A stretch of 38,966 bases of DNA from CAG-791 sp002392385 (GCA_946616295.1 CAMOIU010000026.1:1-38966), one strand, 5' to 3'. Shown: positions 17,423-26,621, counted from the stretch's first letter. The notes: generated from the sequence alone by a model not told the origin. Made by a program: numbers and translations.

Positions 17423-19528
17423 TTACTTATTGTGCTTCTTCTGCTTCGGAGCGTCCTTGATGGAGAAGCTGAGCCTGCCCATCCTGTCCTTGCCGAGGCA
17501 GACGACGGTGACCTTGTCGCCGAGGGTGAGGACATCCTCGACATGCTCGATGCGGCGAGGGGCGATCTTGGAGATGTGGACCATGCCCTCCTTGCCGGGC
17601 GCGAACTCGATGAAGGCGCCGAACTCCTTGATGCTGACGACGACGCCGTCGAGCACCTGGCCCTCTTCGAACTCAGTCACGATGGTGCGGATCATGCGCT
17701 CCGCCTCTGCCATACCCTTGGCGTCATTGCCGCAGATGGAGATGCTGCCGTCATCCTCGATGTCGATCTGGACGCCGGTGCGCTTGATGATCTCGTTGAT
17801 GGTCTTGCCGCGCTGACCGACCACGTCACCGATCTTCTCGGGATCGATGGACATGTAGTTGATCTTGGGAGCGTACTCGTTGACTTCCGGTCTGGGCTCC
17901 GCGATGGCGTCGTGCATGACACCGTTCATGATGAACTCACGGGCCTCCTTGCAGCGGCCGATGGCGCCTTCCACGATGTCTCTGGTCAGGCCGTGGATCT
18001 TGATATCCATCTGGATGGCCGTGATACCGTCGTGGGTACCGGTCACCTTGAAGTCCATATCGCCGAAGAAGTCCTCGAGGCCCTGGATATCGGTGAGCAG
18101 GACAAAATCATCGTCCGTGTCGCCGGTCACCAGACCGCAGGAGATGCCGGCCACCTGCTTCTTCAGCGGAACGCCCGCCGCCATAAGGGCCATGCAGGAC
18201 GCGCAGGTGGAAGCCATGGAGGTGGAGCCGTTGGACTCGAAGGTCTCGGACACCGCACGGATGGCATAAGGGAACTCGTCGATAGAAGGAAGCACCGGCA
18301 GAAGGGCTCTCTCAGCCAGAGCGCCGTGTCCGATCTCTCTGCGGCCCGGGCCTCTGGAGACCTTGGTCTCGCCTACGCTGTAAGCCGGGAAATTGTACTG
18401 GTGCACATATCTCTTCTCGGTGATGTTGGGATCCAGGCCCTCCACACGCTGAGCCTCGGAAAGAGGCGCAAGGGTGACCACGTCGCAGATCTGGGTCTGG
18501 CCGCGGGTGAACATGGCGCTGCCGTGAACGCGGGGGATGATATCCACCTCGGCCGCCAGGGGACGGATCTCGTTGAGCTGTCTGCCGTCGGGACGCTTGT
18601 GGTCCTTGAGGATCATCTTGCGGATGGTCTTCTTCTCATACTGATAGACGGCCTCGTCCAGGATGGAGAGCCACTCGGGCTTCTCGGCGAAGGCTTCGCG
18701 CAGTCTCTCGGTGAAGACGGCCACGTTCTTCTCTCTGGTCTGCTTGTCGTCGGTGAAGACGGCCTCTTCCATCTCTGCCGGAGGCACGATCTCACGGATA
18801 GCCGCGAACAGCTCCTCGGGGATGGCGCAGCTGACATACTCTCTCTTGGGCTTGCCGGCTTCCGCCACGATGCCGTTGATGAACTCGATGATCTTCTTGT
18901 TGACGGCGTCCGCTTCATAGATGTAGCGGATCATGTCGGCCTCGGGCACCTCGTTGGCACCGGCTTCGATCATGATGACCTTGTCGGCGGTGGAGGCGAC
19001 GGTCAGCTTCAGATCGCCCTTATCCCACTGCTCCTGGGAAGGGTTGATGATCATCTCGCCGTTCACGAGACCGATCTGCGTAGCAGCGCAGGGGCCCGCG
19101 AAGGGGATATCCGAGATGGAGGTCGCGACAGAGGCGCCGATCATAGCCACCAGCTCGGGACGGCAGGCAGGATCCACGCTCATGACCATGGCTTCCAGGG
19201 TCACGTCATTGCGCATATCCTTGGGGAACAGAGGACGCATGGGGCGGTCGATGACACGGCTGGTCAGGATCGCGTTCTCGCTGGGTCTGCCCTCTCTCTT
19301 GTTGAAGCCGCCGGGGATCTTGCCGATGGCGTAGAACTTCTCGCTGTACTCAACGCTCAGCGGGAAGAAATCGATGCCGTCGCGGGGAGAGGCAGAGGCT
19401 GTGGCTGTGCAGAGCAGGGTGGTGTCGCCGTAGTGCATGAAGGCGCAGCCGCCGGCCTGCTTGCCCACACGGCCGATGTCGATGCTCAGAGTCCTTCCTG
19501 CCAGTTCCATGGAATAAGTTTTGTACAT
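17423..19528 (-). CDS. pnp: Polyribonucleotide nucleotidyltransferase (PNPase)
   Basis: Phosphorolytic 3'-5' exoribonuclease of mRNA decay. The 701 residues contain two RNase PH domains, a KH domain from about 555 (GDVVGQRGKTINEIIKRTG) and an S1 domain from about 620 (VLDGVVVSIKEFGAFIEF, GMVHISKIAPRRI), ending in a basic tail. The start is set at 19528 because the family N-terminus (MYKTYSMELAGRTLSIDIG) begins there, with AAGGAAAG just upstream; the frame stays open 50 codons further but that part is non-conserved leader. It follows rpsO, as in most bacteria. Confidence 0.96.
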   Translation of the reverse strand: MYKTYSMELAGRTLSIDIGRVGKQAGGCAFMHYGDTTLLCTATASASPRDGIDFFPLSVEYSEKFYAIGKIPGGFNKREGRPSENAILTSRVIDRPMRPLFPKDMRNDVTLEAMVMSVDPACRPELVAMIGASVATSISDIPFAGPCAATQIGLVNGEMIINPSQEQWDKGDLKLTVASTADKVIMIEAGANEVPEADMIRYIYEADAVNKKIIEFINGIVAEAGKPKREYVSCAIPEELFAAIREIVPPAEMEEAVFTDDKQTREKNVAVFTERLREAFAEKPEWLSILDEAVYQYEKKTIRKMILKDHKRPDGRQLNEIRPLAAEVDIIPRVHGSAMFTRGQTQICDVVTLAPLSEAQRVEGLDPNITEKRYVHQYNFPAYSVGETKVSRGPGRREIGHGALAERALLPVLPSIDEFPYAIRAVSETFESNGSTSMASTCASCMALMAAGVPLKKQVAGISCGLVTGDTDDDFVLLTDIQGLEDFFGDMDFKVTGTHDGITAIQMDIKIHGLTRDIVEGAIGRCKEAREFIMNGVMHDAIAEPRPEVNEYAPKINYMSIDPEKIGDVVGQRGKTINEIIKRTGVQIDIEDDGSISICGNDAKGMAEAERMIRTIVTEFEEGQVLDGVVVSIKEFGAFIEFAPGKEGMVHISKIAPRRIEHVEDVLTLGDKVTVVCLGKDRMGRLSFSIKDAPKQKKHNK

Positions 19529-19577
19529 GTTCTTTCTTTCCTTTTCCTTCGTTCTTCTTCCTTCTTCTTTACTTCTT

Positions 19578-19639
19578 CCGTCAATGTGTGACGGACGCAC
19601 AAGAGACGGCGTGACCGAAACTGCGGTCCAGGCCGTCTC
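19578..19639 (-). promoter_or_regulatory. Two-hairpin leader of pnp
   Basis: In the 133-bp rpsO-pnp gap the minus strand forms a nested stem (GAGACGGC 19632-19639 with GCCGTCTC 19603-19610, and inside it GACCG 19624-19628 with CGGTC 19613-19617) and then a second hairpin (CCGTCA 19589-19594 with TGACGG 19578-19583). In many bacteria the pnp leader hairpin is cut by RNase III and the product autoregulated; the same role is inferred here. Confidence 0.5.
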
Positions 19640-19661
19640 CGAGCTTACATAATTAATGGGA

Positions 19662-19928
19662 TCACTTTCTGATACCAAGCTGCTCGATCAGTGTACGATA
19701 GCGGTTGATATCCTTGTCCTTCAGATAGTCAAGCAGACCTCTGCGCTTACCGACGAGCATCAGAAGGCCTCTGCCGGAGTGGTGATCCTTGGGGTTCTTC
19801 TTGATGTGATCGGTGAGCTCGCGGATCCTGGCGGTCAGGATGGCGATCTGGACCTCCGGTGAACCGGTGTCGCCCTCGAATCTCTGGAACTGCTTGATAA
19901 CTTCTGTCTTCTTGTCCTTACTGATCAT
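19662..19928 (-). CDS. rpsO: 30S ribosomal protein S15
   Basis: The 88-residue product beginning MISKDKKTEVIKQFQ and containing FEGDTGSPEVQIAILTARI and HHSGRGLLMLVGKRRGLLDY is S15, which binds the central domain of 16S rRNA early in assembly. The start at 19928 is fixed by family length and AAAGGAGAG upstream; a longer open frame reaching 20063 is leader RNA. It has its own promoter inside the end of ribF. Confidence 0.98.
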   Translation of the reverse strand: MISKDKKTEVIKQFQRFEGDTGSPEVQIAILTARIRELTDHIKKNPKDHHSGRGLLMLVGKRRGLLDYLKDKDINRYRTLIEQLGIRK

Positions 19929-19949
19929 TTCTTCTCTCCTTTCGATCAG

Positions 19950-19995
19950 ATACGCCGGACCCTCTTGTCCGTACGTCCGCTGCGGTCCGCCGTAT
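19950..19995 (-). promoter_or_regulatory. Structured rpsO leader, candidate S15 autoregulatory RNA
   Basis: On the minus strand ATACGGCGGACC (19984-19995) pairs with GGTCCGGCGTAT (19950-19961), 11 of 12 positions, ending about 10 bases before the rpsO ribosome binding site. Ribosomal protein S15 represses its own mRNA through leader structures in several bacterial groups, each with different folds. Assignment here is by position and structure only. Confidence 0.5.
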
Positions 19996-20053
19996 ACCAG
20001 GGAAGGGTCGGAGACGCCGTTTCCGGAGCATCGGTAAAGTGCGCAGCACTGGA

Positions 20054-20082
20054 ATAATACCATATATATCAGAGTCTGTAAA
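20054..20082 (-). promoter_or_regulatory. Promoter for rpsO-pnp within the 3' end of ribF
   Basis: Minus strand TTTACA (20077-20082), a 17-bp spacer and TATTAT (20054-20059). The -35 box is inside the last codons of ribF and the -10 box is just beyond its stop. About 120 nt of leader precede the rpsO start. Confidence 0.7.
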
Positions 20083-20989
20083 GTTCTTTTCCCGCGCGAA
20101 TATCCGCCTCCATGGCCTCACGGAGAGCCTCCAGATCCGCGAAGTGCTGCTCGGGCCTGCGGAAGTGCAGGAGGTCTGTCACCGCCTGCTCGCCGTAGAG
20201 GTCGCCGCTGAAATTAAAGAGGTGGGTCTCCGCCGTGATCTTCCCGCTTCCGGAGACCGTAGGCCGCATGCCGATATTGGTCATGCCGTAGAGCTTACGG
20301 CCCTCCACCGTCACCTGGGAGAAGTATACACCCAGAGGCGGCAGGAGCTTGTCCGGGTCCGGGATCTGGTTGATGGTGGGGATCCCGATCCGCCTGCCGA
20401 TCTCCCGGCCGTGGCGGATGGGTCCGGCTATGCTGTAGGGCCTGCCCAGGCACCTGGCCGCGTCCTCCATATCTCCCCGGCGCAGCAGGTCCCGCACCCG
20501 GGTGGAGCTGACGGCCTTGCCGTCGATCCGGAGCTTCTCGATGCACTCGGCCTCGAAGCCGTCCTCCGCGGCAATGGCCCGCAGCAGGGCGAAATCGCCC
20601 TTGCCCTTCCTTCCATAAGAAAGGTCCGGCCCCGCCGCCACGTAGGCGGCGTGCATCCTGTCCCGCAGGATCCCCCGGACAAAATCCTCCGGCGGCGTAT
20701 CTGCGGTCTCCCTGTCGAAGGGATACTCTATGAGGATATCGATGCCCAGCCTGTCGAAGAGGTCTCTCTTCTCCTCCTCCGTGGTGAGGACCTTGCCGTC
20801 CCCGATCCCGAAGAAGCGGTCGGGCGCGGGATGGAAGGTGAAGATGGCCGTCGTCATCCCCTCTTCTTTTCTCCTGATCAGCTCGCGCAGGAGCTTCTGG
20901 TGGCCCAGGTGGACCCCGTCGAATTTACCGATGGCCAGGGCTGTGGGGCCTTCCAGCTGAAAGTCTTTGGTTCCGGAAATGATCTGCAA
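20069..20989 (-). CDS. ribF: Bifunctional riboflavin kinase / FAD synthetase
   Basis: Converts riboflavin to FMN and FMN to FAD. The 306-residue protein has the N-terminal FAD synthetase (nucleotidyltransferase) domain with GKFDGVHLGH (21-30) and the KRSSTR-like segment (here KAVSSTRVRDLL), and the C-terminal riboflavin kinase domain with PTINQIPDPDKLLPPLGVY (normally PTAN at the PTAN motif, here PTIN) and GMTNIGMRPT. Length normal. It sits 32 bp after truB as in the conserved cluster. Confidence 0.95.
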   Translation of the reverse strand: MQIISGTKDFQLEGPTALAIGKFDGVHLGHQKLLRELIRRKEEGMTTAIFTFHPAPDRFFGIGDGKVLTTEEEKRDLFDRLGIDILIEYPFDRETADTPPEDFVRGILRDRMHAAYVAAGPDLSYGRKGKGDFALLRAIAAEDGFEAECIEKLRIDGKAVSSTRVRDLLRRGDMEDAARCLGRPYSIAGPIRHGREIGRRIGIPTINQIPDPDKLLPPLGVYFSQVTVEGRKLYGMTNIGMRPTVSGSGKITAETHLFNFSGDLYGEQAVTDLLHFRRPEQHFADLEALREAMEADIRAGKELYRL

Positions 20990-21021
20990 TCTTACGCTCC
21001 TTATTTATCTTTACGCACCGC

Positions 21022-21960
21022 TCAGTCCCGCGGCAGGAACATCTGCTCCGCAAGGAGCCTGTCTCCCTCCGCCAGCCTGTACAGGGCGTAGAATGTGCCC
21101 GCTTCATCGTAGAGCCGCACCCGTTCTCCCGGGACGCCGGTCATACGAGCGCCCTCCCGCGGCTCCGTCTGCTCCAGCTGCAGGGCGTTCCCGTTCAGAA
21201 GGTAACGCATGGCCGCCGGCCGCACAGTCAGGGCCGGTGCCTCCTCGAAGAAACTGTCCACAGGCATGATCAGGGACCGCAGGCGGTCCGGTTCCTCGTG
21301 GGCCAGCCTCTCCGCCTCGTCCAGACGGATGGCCCGGTCCAGGGTGAAGATCCCCACTCTGGTCCGCAGAAGATATTCCATGCAGCCGCCCGTGCCCAGG
21401 GCTTCTCCCAGGTCTCTGCAGAGAGACCGGATGTAGGTCCCCTTGGAGCACCTGACCCGCATACGGACCAGGGGCAGGTCCACGCCGGTGATCTCCAGGT
21501 CGTGGATCACGATCCTGCGGGGCTTGCGTTCCACCACCTTGCCCTCCCGGGCCAGCTGGTAGAGTCTGCGACCGTTGACCTTGATGGCCGCATACATGGG
21601 CGGGATCTGGTCATAGGGGCCCGTAAAGCCGGCGGCGGCCTCACGCAGGGCCTCCTCCGTCACGCGCTGCCGCACCTCCTCGTCCGGCATGGTCCGCAGG
21701 ATCTGCCCGGTCATGTCCTCGGTGTCCGTGACCGTTCCCAGCCGCATCACCGCCTCGTATTCCTTGTCGCGGTCCGCGATGAGATCGCACAGACGGGTCG
21801 CGCTGCCCAGGCAGACGGGCAGGACCCCCTCCGCCGCGGGATCCAGGGTGCCTGTGTGGCCGATCTTCCGCATACGGAGAATGCCCCGGAGTCTGGCCAC
21901 CACATCGGAAGAGGTGTAGCCGGCCTCCTTATAAATGGTGATCATCCCGCTGTACATCAT
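21022..21960 (-). CDS. truB: tRNA pseudouridine(55) synthase TruB
   Basis: Makes the universal pseudouridine 55 in the T-loop of tRNA. The 312-residue protein shows YKEAGYTSSDVVARLRG, the catalytic motif HTGTLDPAAEGVLPVCLG with Asp40, and the RCSKGTYIRSLCRDLGEALG block. The start at 21960 overlaps the nrnA stop (ATGA); a second ATG follows immediately and a third five codons later, so the exact start is uncertain by a few residues. A longer open frame into nrnA is a shadow. Confidence 0.94.
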   Translation of the reverse strand: MMYSGMITIYKEAGYTSSDVVARLRGILRMRKIGHTGTLDPAAEGVLPVCLGSATRLCDLIADRDKEYEAVMRLGTVTDTEDMTGQILRTMPDEEVRQRVTEEALREAAAGFTGPYDQIPPMYAAIKVNGRRLYQLAREGKVVERKPRRIVIHDLEITGVDLPLVRMRVRCSKGTYIRSLCRDLGEALGTGGCMEYLLRTRVGIFTLDRAIRLDEAERLAHEEPDRLRSLIMPVDSFFEEAPALTVRPAAMRYLLNGNALQLEQTEPREGARMTGVPGERVRLYDEAGTFYALYRLAEGDRLLAEQMFLPRD

Positions 21961-22916
21961 TGCGCCGCCTGTGTCGCTGCCAGACACTCCATCTCCAGAA
22001 GGATGTCGTCCACATCCCCCCGTACCGTGCATCCCGCGGCTCTCTTGTGACCGCCCCCGCCGAAACTGGCTGCTATGGCCGACACATCGGTCCTGCCGTT
22101 GGACCGCAGGCTGCATTTCCACTCTCCGCCCGGCATCTCACCCGCCATGACGGCGCAGTCCACGCCCCTGGTCAGGGCCATCTGGGCACTGATCCCGTCG
22201 AAATCGGCGGACGTCGCCCCGCAGGACTGCTGGATGCTGAGCGGGAGGCTGCAGCAGACGAACATGCCGCCCAGACGGAACTCCATCCTGGTCAGCGCGG
22301 CGCCCAGAAGACGGTGCTGGGCCTTGCTCCTGGCATAGAAGACATCCCGCACGATATCGGAGAAATCGAATCCGTAGGCCACAAGATCTGCCGCCGTGCG
22401 CAGGGTGTTGGGGGAGGTGCTGGAATAGCGGAAAACACCGGTATCCGTGACGATGCCGATGTAAAGAGCCGTCGCGATCTCCGCGTCCACAAAGGCCGGA
22501 TCCATCAGGCCGTAGAGCATCTCGCAGACGCTGCCGGCCGTGGGATCGATGACATTGACCAGGGCACTGCCCCGGTTGGAGATGTGGTGGTCGATATTGC
22601 AGGTGCGCGCCGCCCTGTCAAAAAGGGGCCTGGCGGCGCCCAGTCTCTCGGGCACGGTATCCAGGCACACGAAGAGGTCATAGGTCCCCTCTTCCGTCTC
22701 GGCGTCGTGGCGGATCCTGTCCGCGTGGGGCACATGGGCCCTGAGCTCCTCCGGGATCTCCTCCAGGAAAACGTCCGCGTGCAGACCCGGGCAGGCCTTC
22801 TCCAGATAGAGGGCTGCGGCGACGCAGCTCCCGACACAGTCTCCGTCGGGATGGATATGACCGCTCACGGCGACTCTCGACGCCCCGGCCGCGATCTCTC
22901 TCAAGTCAGTACTCAT
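21957..22916 (-). CDS. nrnA: DHH phosphoesterase, NrnA-type oligoribonuclease / pAp phosphatase
   Basis: Degrades nano-RNA and, in the Bacillus homologue, 3'-phosphoadenosine 5'-phosphate; members also act on cyclic dinucleotide breakdown products. The 319 residues have HIHPDGDCVGS (20-30, metal ligands), the DHH signature at 109-111 followed by ISNRG, and the DHHA1 substrate motif FGGGGHKRAAGC near 288-299. The position between rbfA and truB is the conserved location of nrnA in Firmicutes. Confidence 0.93.
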   Translation of the reverse strand: MSTDLREIAAGASRVAVSGHIHPDGDCVGSCVAAALYLEKACPGLHADVFLEEIPEELRAHVPHADRIRHDAETEEGTYDLFVCLDTVPERLGAARPLFDRAARTCNIDHHISNRGSALVNVIDPTAGSVCEMLYGLMDPAFVDAEIATALYIGIVTDTGVFRYSSTSPNTLRTAADLVAYGFDFSDIVRDVFYARSKAQHRLLGAALTRMEFRLGGMFVCCSLPLSIQQSCGATSADFDGISAQMALTRGVDCAVMAGEMPGGEWKCSLRSNGRTDVSAIAASFGGGGHKRAAGCTVRGDVDDILLEMECLAATQAAQ

Positions 22917-22921
22917 AGACT

Positions 22922-23362
22922 TCAGGTCTCCTCCGTGGTCTCTTCCTCAGTCTCTTCCGCGGTCTCTTCCGTGATCTCCTCTTCGCCCCGTTCCTGCTGG
23001 GCCTGTCTGTCCATGGCCGTCACCTCGTCGATCCGGTGCGACATCTCCACGCCGTAGGCGATGGAATCGTCCCCGATGAAGCGAAGCTCCGGGGTATGTC
23101 TGAGGTTGATCCGTCTGGCCAGCTCCCCGCGCAGGAAGCCGGAAGCGCTCTTAAGGCCCTGCATGGTCTCTTCCAGCTGCTTCTCGTTTCCGTACACGCT
23201 GATCCTGACGCGGCAGGACTTGAGGTCCGGCGCCACCTCCACAGCGGTCACGCTGGTGAGCGGGCTGACCCTGGGGTCCTTGAGACCGCCGCGGATGATC
23301 TCTCCGAGGACCCTCTGGACCTCTTCATTGATACGGCGATTCTTTACGCTGTTTTTTCTCAT
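22922..23362 (-). CDS. rbfA: Ribosome-binding factor A
   Basis: Late 30S maturation factor that acts near helix 1 of 16S rRNA. The 146-residue protein has the KH-like fold pattern RINEEVQRVLGEIIRGGLKD, DPRVSPLTSVTAVEV and LRHTPELRFIGDDS-like sequence (here INLRHTPELRFIGDDSI). The last 25 residues are a Glu/Thr repeat tail (EEETTEET type), unusual but low-complexity tails are common on RbfA. Start backed by GGAGGG before ATG; the stop is 5 bp before nrnA. Confidence 0.94.
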   Translation of the reverse strand: MRKNSVKNRRINEEVQRVLGEIIRGGLKDPRVSPLTSVTAVEVAPDLKSCRVRISVYGNEKQLEETMQGLKSASGFLRGELARRINLRHTPELRFIGDDSIAYGVEMSHRIDEVTAMDRQAQQERGEEEITEETAEETEEETTEET

Positions 23363-23432
23363 ACTTAGTGTCCCTCCTCTGCGGTGCCCGGCTGCGCCGC
23401 CATAGCCCGGCAGGGCAGCCTATATCGGCACA

Positions 23433-23463
23433 GATGCCCGCGGCGGTAACCGCTGCGGGCATC
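23433..23463 (-). promoter_or_regulatory. Stable GC-rich hairpin between infB and rbfA
   Basis: GATGCCCGC (23455-23463, minus-strand reading) pairs with GCGGGCATC (23433-23441) and an inner GCGG/CCGC extends the stem. It is a near perfect 31-nt hairpin starting 20 bp after the infB stop and no T-run follows. Likely a processing or stability element within the operon mRNA rather than a terminator. Confidence 0.5.
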
Positions 23464-23482
23464 CATTCCCAGTCTGTAATCC

Positions 23483-26400
23483 TCAGGCCCTGGGGACCTC
23501 CACGAGGTCATAGGCCTCGACGATGTCGCCGACCTGCATCTTATCGAATCCGTCGAAGACCAGACCGCACTCGAAGCCCTCGCGGACCTCCCTTGCGTCA
23601 TCCTTGAAGCGCTTCAGGGATGCCAGCTTGCCTTCGTAGATCTGCTCGCCGTCTCTGGTGATCCTGCACAGGCAGCCTCTGCGGATCACGCCGTCCTTGA
23701 CATAGGAACCGGCGATATTGCCCACATGAGAGGCCTTGAAGAGCTGACGCACTTCCACGTGACCGATGACACGCTCCTCGTAGACCGGCGCCAGCATGCC
23801 CTTGAGGGCTGCCTCCACGGCGTCGATGGCCTGGTAGATGACCTTATAGAGACGGATATCCACGCCTTCGTGATCCGCCAGTGCCTTGGCGGTGGCGTCA
23901 GGCCGCACACCGAAACCGATGATGACGGCATTGGACGCGGAGGCGAGGGAGACGTCGGACTCTGTGATGGCGCCGACGCCGCTGTGGATCACCTTGACGA
24001 TGACCTCCTCGTTGGACAGCTTCAGGAGGCTGGCTTTCAGGGCCTCTACGCTGCCCTGGACGTCTGCCTTGACGATCAGGTCGAACTCCTTGAGAGTGCC
24101 CTCCTGCATCTGGCTGAACAGGTCGTCCAGGTTCATGCGCATACGGGTCTCTTCCAGCAGTTCTTCCTTGTGCTGCGCCTTGTAGGTGGCAGCGAAGGCC
24201 TTGGAGGTCTCGTTGTTCTCGTGGGCCACGATGACCTCGCCGGCATTGGGAACATCCGACAGTCCGAGGATCTCCACGGGCTGGGAGGGGCTGGCCTCCT
24301 TCACACGGCGTCCCTTGTCGTCGATCATGGCACGGACCTTGCCGGAGCAGGCGCCTGCGGAAATAAAGTCGCCCACATGCAGGGTGCCCTTCTGGACCAG
24401 AACGTTGGCGACAGGGCCTCTGCCCTTGTCCAGCTTGGCTTCCAGGACCAGACCTCTGGCCAGACGGTCAGGGTTGGCCTTGAGCTCCATGACATCGGCG
24501 GTCAGCAGGATGGTCTCCAGCAGGTCTTCGATGCCCTGGCCGGTCTTGGCGGAGACCTCCACGAACTCCGTGCTCCCGCCCCAGTCGGTGGGAACGAGCT
24601 CGTGCTCGGTCAGCTCCTGCTTGACCCGGTCCACGTTGGCGCCGGGCTTGTCGATCTTGTTGATGGCGACCACGATCTCGACGCCGGCCGCCCTGGCGTG
24701 GCTGATCGCCTCCACCGTCTGGGGCATGACACCGTCGTCCGCAGCGACGACCAGGACCGCGATATCCGTGGAATTGGCGCCGCGCATACGCATGGCCGTG
24801 AAGGCCTCGTGGCCGGGGGTATCCAGGAAGGTGATGCTGCGTCCGTCGATCTTGACCGTATAGGCGCCGATGGCCTGGGTGATGCCGCCGGCTTCCTTGT
24901 CGGTGACATTGGTCTTACGGATGGCATCCAGCAGGGAGGTCTTACCATGGTCAACGTGTCCCATGACGCAGATGACCGGCGGTCTGGGGACCATGGTCTC
25001 CTCGCTGTCATCCTCCTCCTTCAGGAGCTCCTCGATGACATCGACCTTCTCCTCCTGCTCGCAGAAGATCTCGTACTCCTCGGCGATCTTCTCGGCTTCC
25101 GCGTAGTCGAGCTCCGAGTTGGGGGTCATGACCTGACCCTGGAGGAAGAGCTTCTTGATGATCTCCGCGGGCATGATATGCATCTTCTCGGCAAGGTCAC
25201 GGATGGTGATCTTCTCGGGGATGGTGATCAGCTTGATCTGCTCCTCGACCTTCTCCTCAGGCCGCTTCTCCGGCTTGATGAATCTGCCGGGACGGTTCTT
25301 CCTGGTGGTCTCGTCCTCCGTGTAGATGCGGTCCTTTCTGGAGCGCTCGTCGCGCTTGGGACCGCCCTTGCGCTTATTGTCTTCTCTCTTCTTCTCAGTG
25401 GCAAAATTGCCGGGACCCGCAGCGGGACGACGGCTCTTGCCGCCCTCGCCGAAGCCGGCACCGCGGCCCTGCTGTCCGCCAAAGCCGGGTCTGCCGCCCT
25501 GAGGCCTTCCCTGACCGGGTCTGGCCGGGCCTCTGCCGTCGCCGCGGGGCGCGAAGCCGCCCTGTCTGGCGCCGTCTCTGTTGTCACGGCCGTCTCTGCC
25601 GGCACCGCCGGAAGCATACCGGGAGCCCGCGGGACCTCTGTCGCCCCTGTCGGTCCTCTCCGGACGGTCGCCTCTGTCCGTGCGGCCTGTGCCGTAGCCC
25701 GGTCTCTGTCCGTCTCTGCCTGTTCTGGCCGGACGGGGGCCTCTGTCGGTCCTCTCCGGGCGGTCGCCTCTGTCTGTGCGCTCTGTGCGCGCAGGTCTGT
25801 CGGAACGTTCAGTTCTCTCCCTGCGTCCCTCTTCCGCTGCCGCGGGCGTCACAGTCTCCCGGGCGGCCGGCGCGGGGGCGGGCTCAGCGGGTGTCTCGGC
25901 TGCCTTCTGTACAGGGACCTCCACAGGGGCCGGCTCCGCCTCGCGGGCAGGGGCCTCCTGGGGCTTCTGTACGGGCGCCTGGGTCTCCGCTGCGGGCACC
26001 TGGGCGGGCCTCTCCGCGGGGGTCTCTGCCGGTGCGGGTGCAGGCGCTGCCGCCGTCTCCGCTGCCTGTACAGGGGCGGGGGCGGGTGACTCCACACGGA
26101 TCTCGGGCGCTGCCGCCGTCTCCTCCACGGGCACGTTCACCACAGGCTCTTCCTGGGGTCTGCGCACGGGCTGCTGGACCGGCTTATGGTAATCCACTTC
26201 CATCTGGACCGGCTTGACGCTCGGCTTGATGATGCGATGGGCGGGCTGGCTCTGCGCCGCGGGCCTGTCATTCCTGGCACCTTCTCTGCGGCGTCTGTCG
26301 CCGCCCTGGGAAGGCGTCCCGGCCTGACCGGCATTTCTGGGTCTTCTGGGTGCGCCGCCCGAAAAAGAGCCGCCGCTCCCCGTACTGTAGGCGCCGCGCT

Positions 26401-26551
26401 GTCCACCCTGACGGCCGCTCCCGGAGCTGCCCGTCACGATAATGATCTTCTTCTTTTTGACAGGAGCCTTCCCGTCTGCGGAAGCAGGCCGCTGAGGCCT
26501 CTTCTTGTCTTCCGGTGCTCTGCCTTCTCTTTCATTGTTCTGTTCTGACAA
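23483..26551 (-). CDS. infB: Translation initiation factor IF-2 with long low-complexity N-terminus
   Basis: GTPase that places initiator tRNA on the 30S subunit and drives subunit joining. The 1022-residue protein has a disordered Pro/Ala- and Arg/Asp/Gly-rich N-terminus (about 40-400, with repeated RTDRGDRPERTD), the IF2-N helical domain (about 440-500), then G1 GHVDHGKT (531-538), G3 DTPGHEAF, G4 NKID, and the C-terminal beta barrels ending GDIVEAYDLVEVPRA. The start is TTG at 26551 with GGGAGG about 11 bases before. Length exceeds the roughly 700-900 residues common in Firmicutes because of the N-terminus. Confidence 0.96.
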   Translation of the reverse strand: MSEQNNEREGRAPEDKKRPQRPASADGKAPVKKKKIIIVTGSSGSGRQGGQRGAYSTGSGGSFSGGAPRRPRNAGQAGTPSQGGDRRRREGARNDRPAAQSQPAHRIIKPSVKPVQMEVDYHKPVQQPVRRPQEEPVVNVPVEETAAAPEIRVESPAPAPVQAAETAAAPAPAPAETPAERPAQVPAAETQAPVQKPQEAPAREAEPAPVEVPVQKAAETPAEPAPAPAARETVTPAAAEEGRRERTERSDRPARTERTDRGDRPERTDRGPRPARTGRDGQRPGYGTGRTDRGDRPERTDRGDRGPAGSRYASGGAGRDGRDNRDGARQGGFAPRGDGRGPARPGQGRPQGGRPGFGGQQGRGAGFGEGGKSRRPAAGPGNFATEKKREDNKRKGGPKRDERSRKDRIYTEDETTRKNRPGRFIKPEKRPEEKVEEQIKLITIPEKITIRDLAEKMHIMPAEIIKKLFLQGQVMTPNSELDYAEAEKIAEEYEIFCEQEEKVDVIEELLKEEDDSEETMVPRPPVICVMGHVDHGKTSLLDAIRKTNVTDKEAGGITQAIGAYTVKIDGRSITFLDTPGHEAFTAMRMRGANSTDIAVLVVAADDGVMPQTVEAISHARAAGVEIVVAINKIDKPGANVDRVKQELTEHELVPTDWGGSTEFVEVSAKTGQGIEDLLETILLTADVMELKANPDRLARGLVLEAKLDKGRGPVANVLVQKGTLHVGDFISAGACSGKVRAMIDDKGRRVKEASPSQPVEILGLSDVPNAGEVIVAHENNETSKAFAATYKAQHKEELLEETRMRMNLDDLFSQMQEGTLKEFDLIVKADVQGSVEALKASLLKLSNEEVIVKVIHSGVGAITESDVSLASASNAVIIGFGVRPDATAKALADHEGVDIRLYKVIYQAIDAVEAALKGMLAPVYEERVIGHVEVRQLFKASHVGNIAGSYVKDGVIRRGCLCRITRDGEQIYEGKLASLKRFKDDAREVREGFECGLVFDGFDKMQVGDIVEAYDLVEVPRA

Positions 26552-26621
26552 CTTTACCGCGCCCTCCCTTGAATAATGATGGTATCTTATATCTTCTCAC
26601 ACCGTATCTGTCCTGTAAGGA

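Noticed and set aside
17432..19591. Long plus-strand frames opposite pnp and other genes (also 1134-2939, 6153-8036, 10169-12193, 23726-26089, 27259-28392, 29307-30641)
   Set aside because: All lie exactly antisense to well-supported genes and show no family motifs; they are due to high GC.
19529..19678. 50-codon N-terminal extension of pnp
   Set aside because: The extension covers the leader hairpins, has no family similarity, and the normal start at 19528 has an RBS.
21961..22122. 54-codon N-terminal extension of truB
   Set aside because: It lies within the nrnA gene in another frame and has no family similarity.
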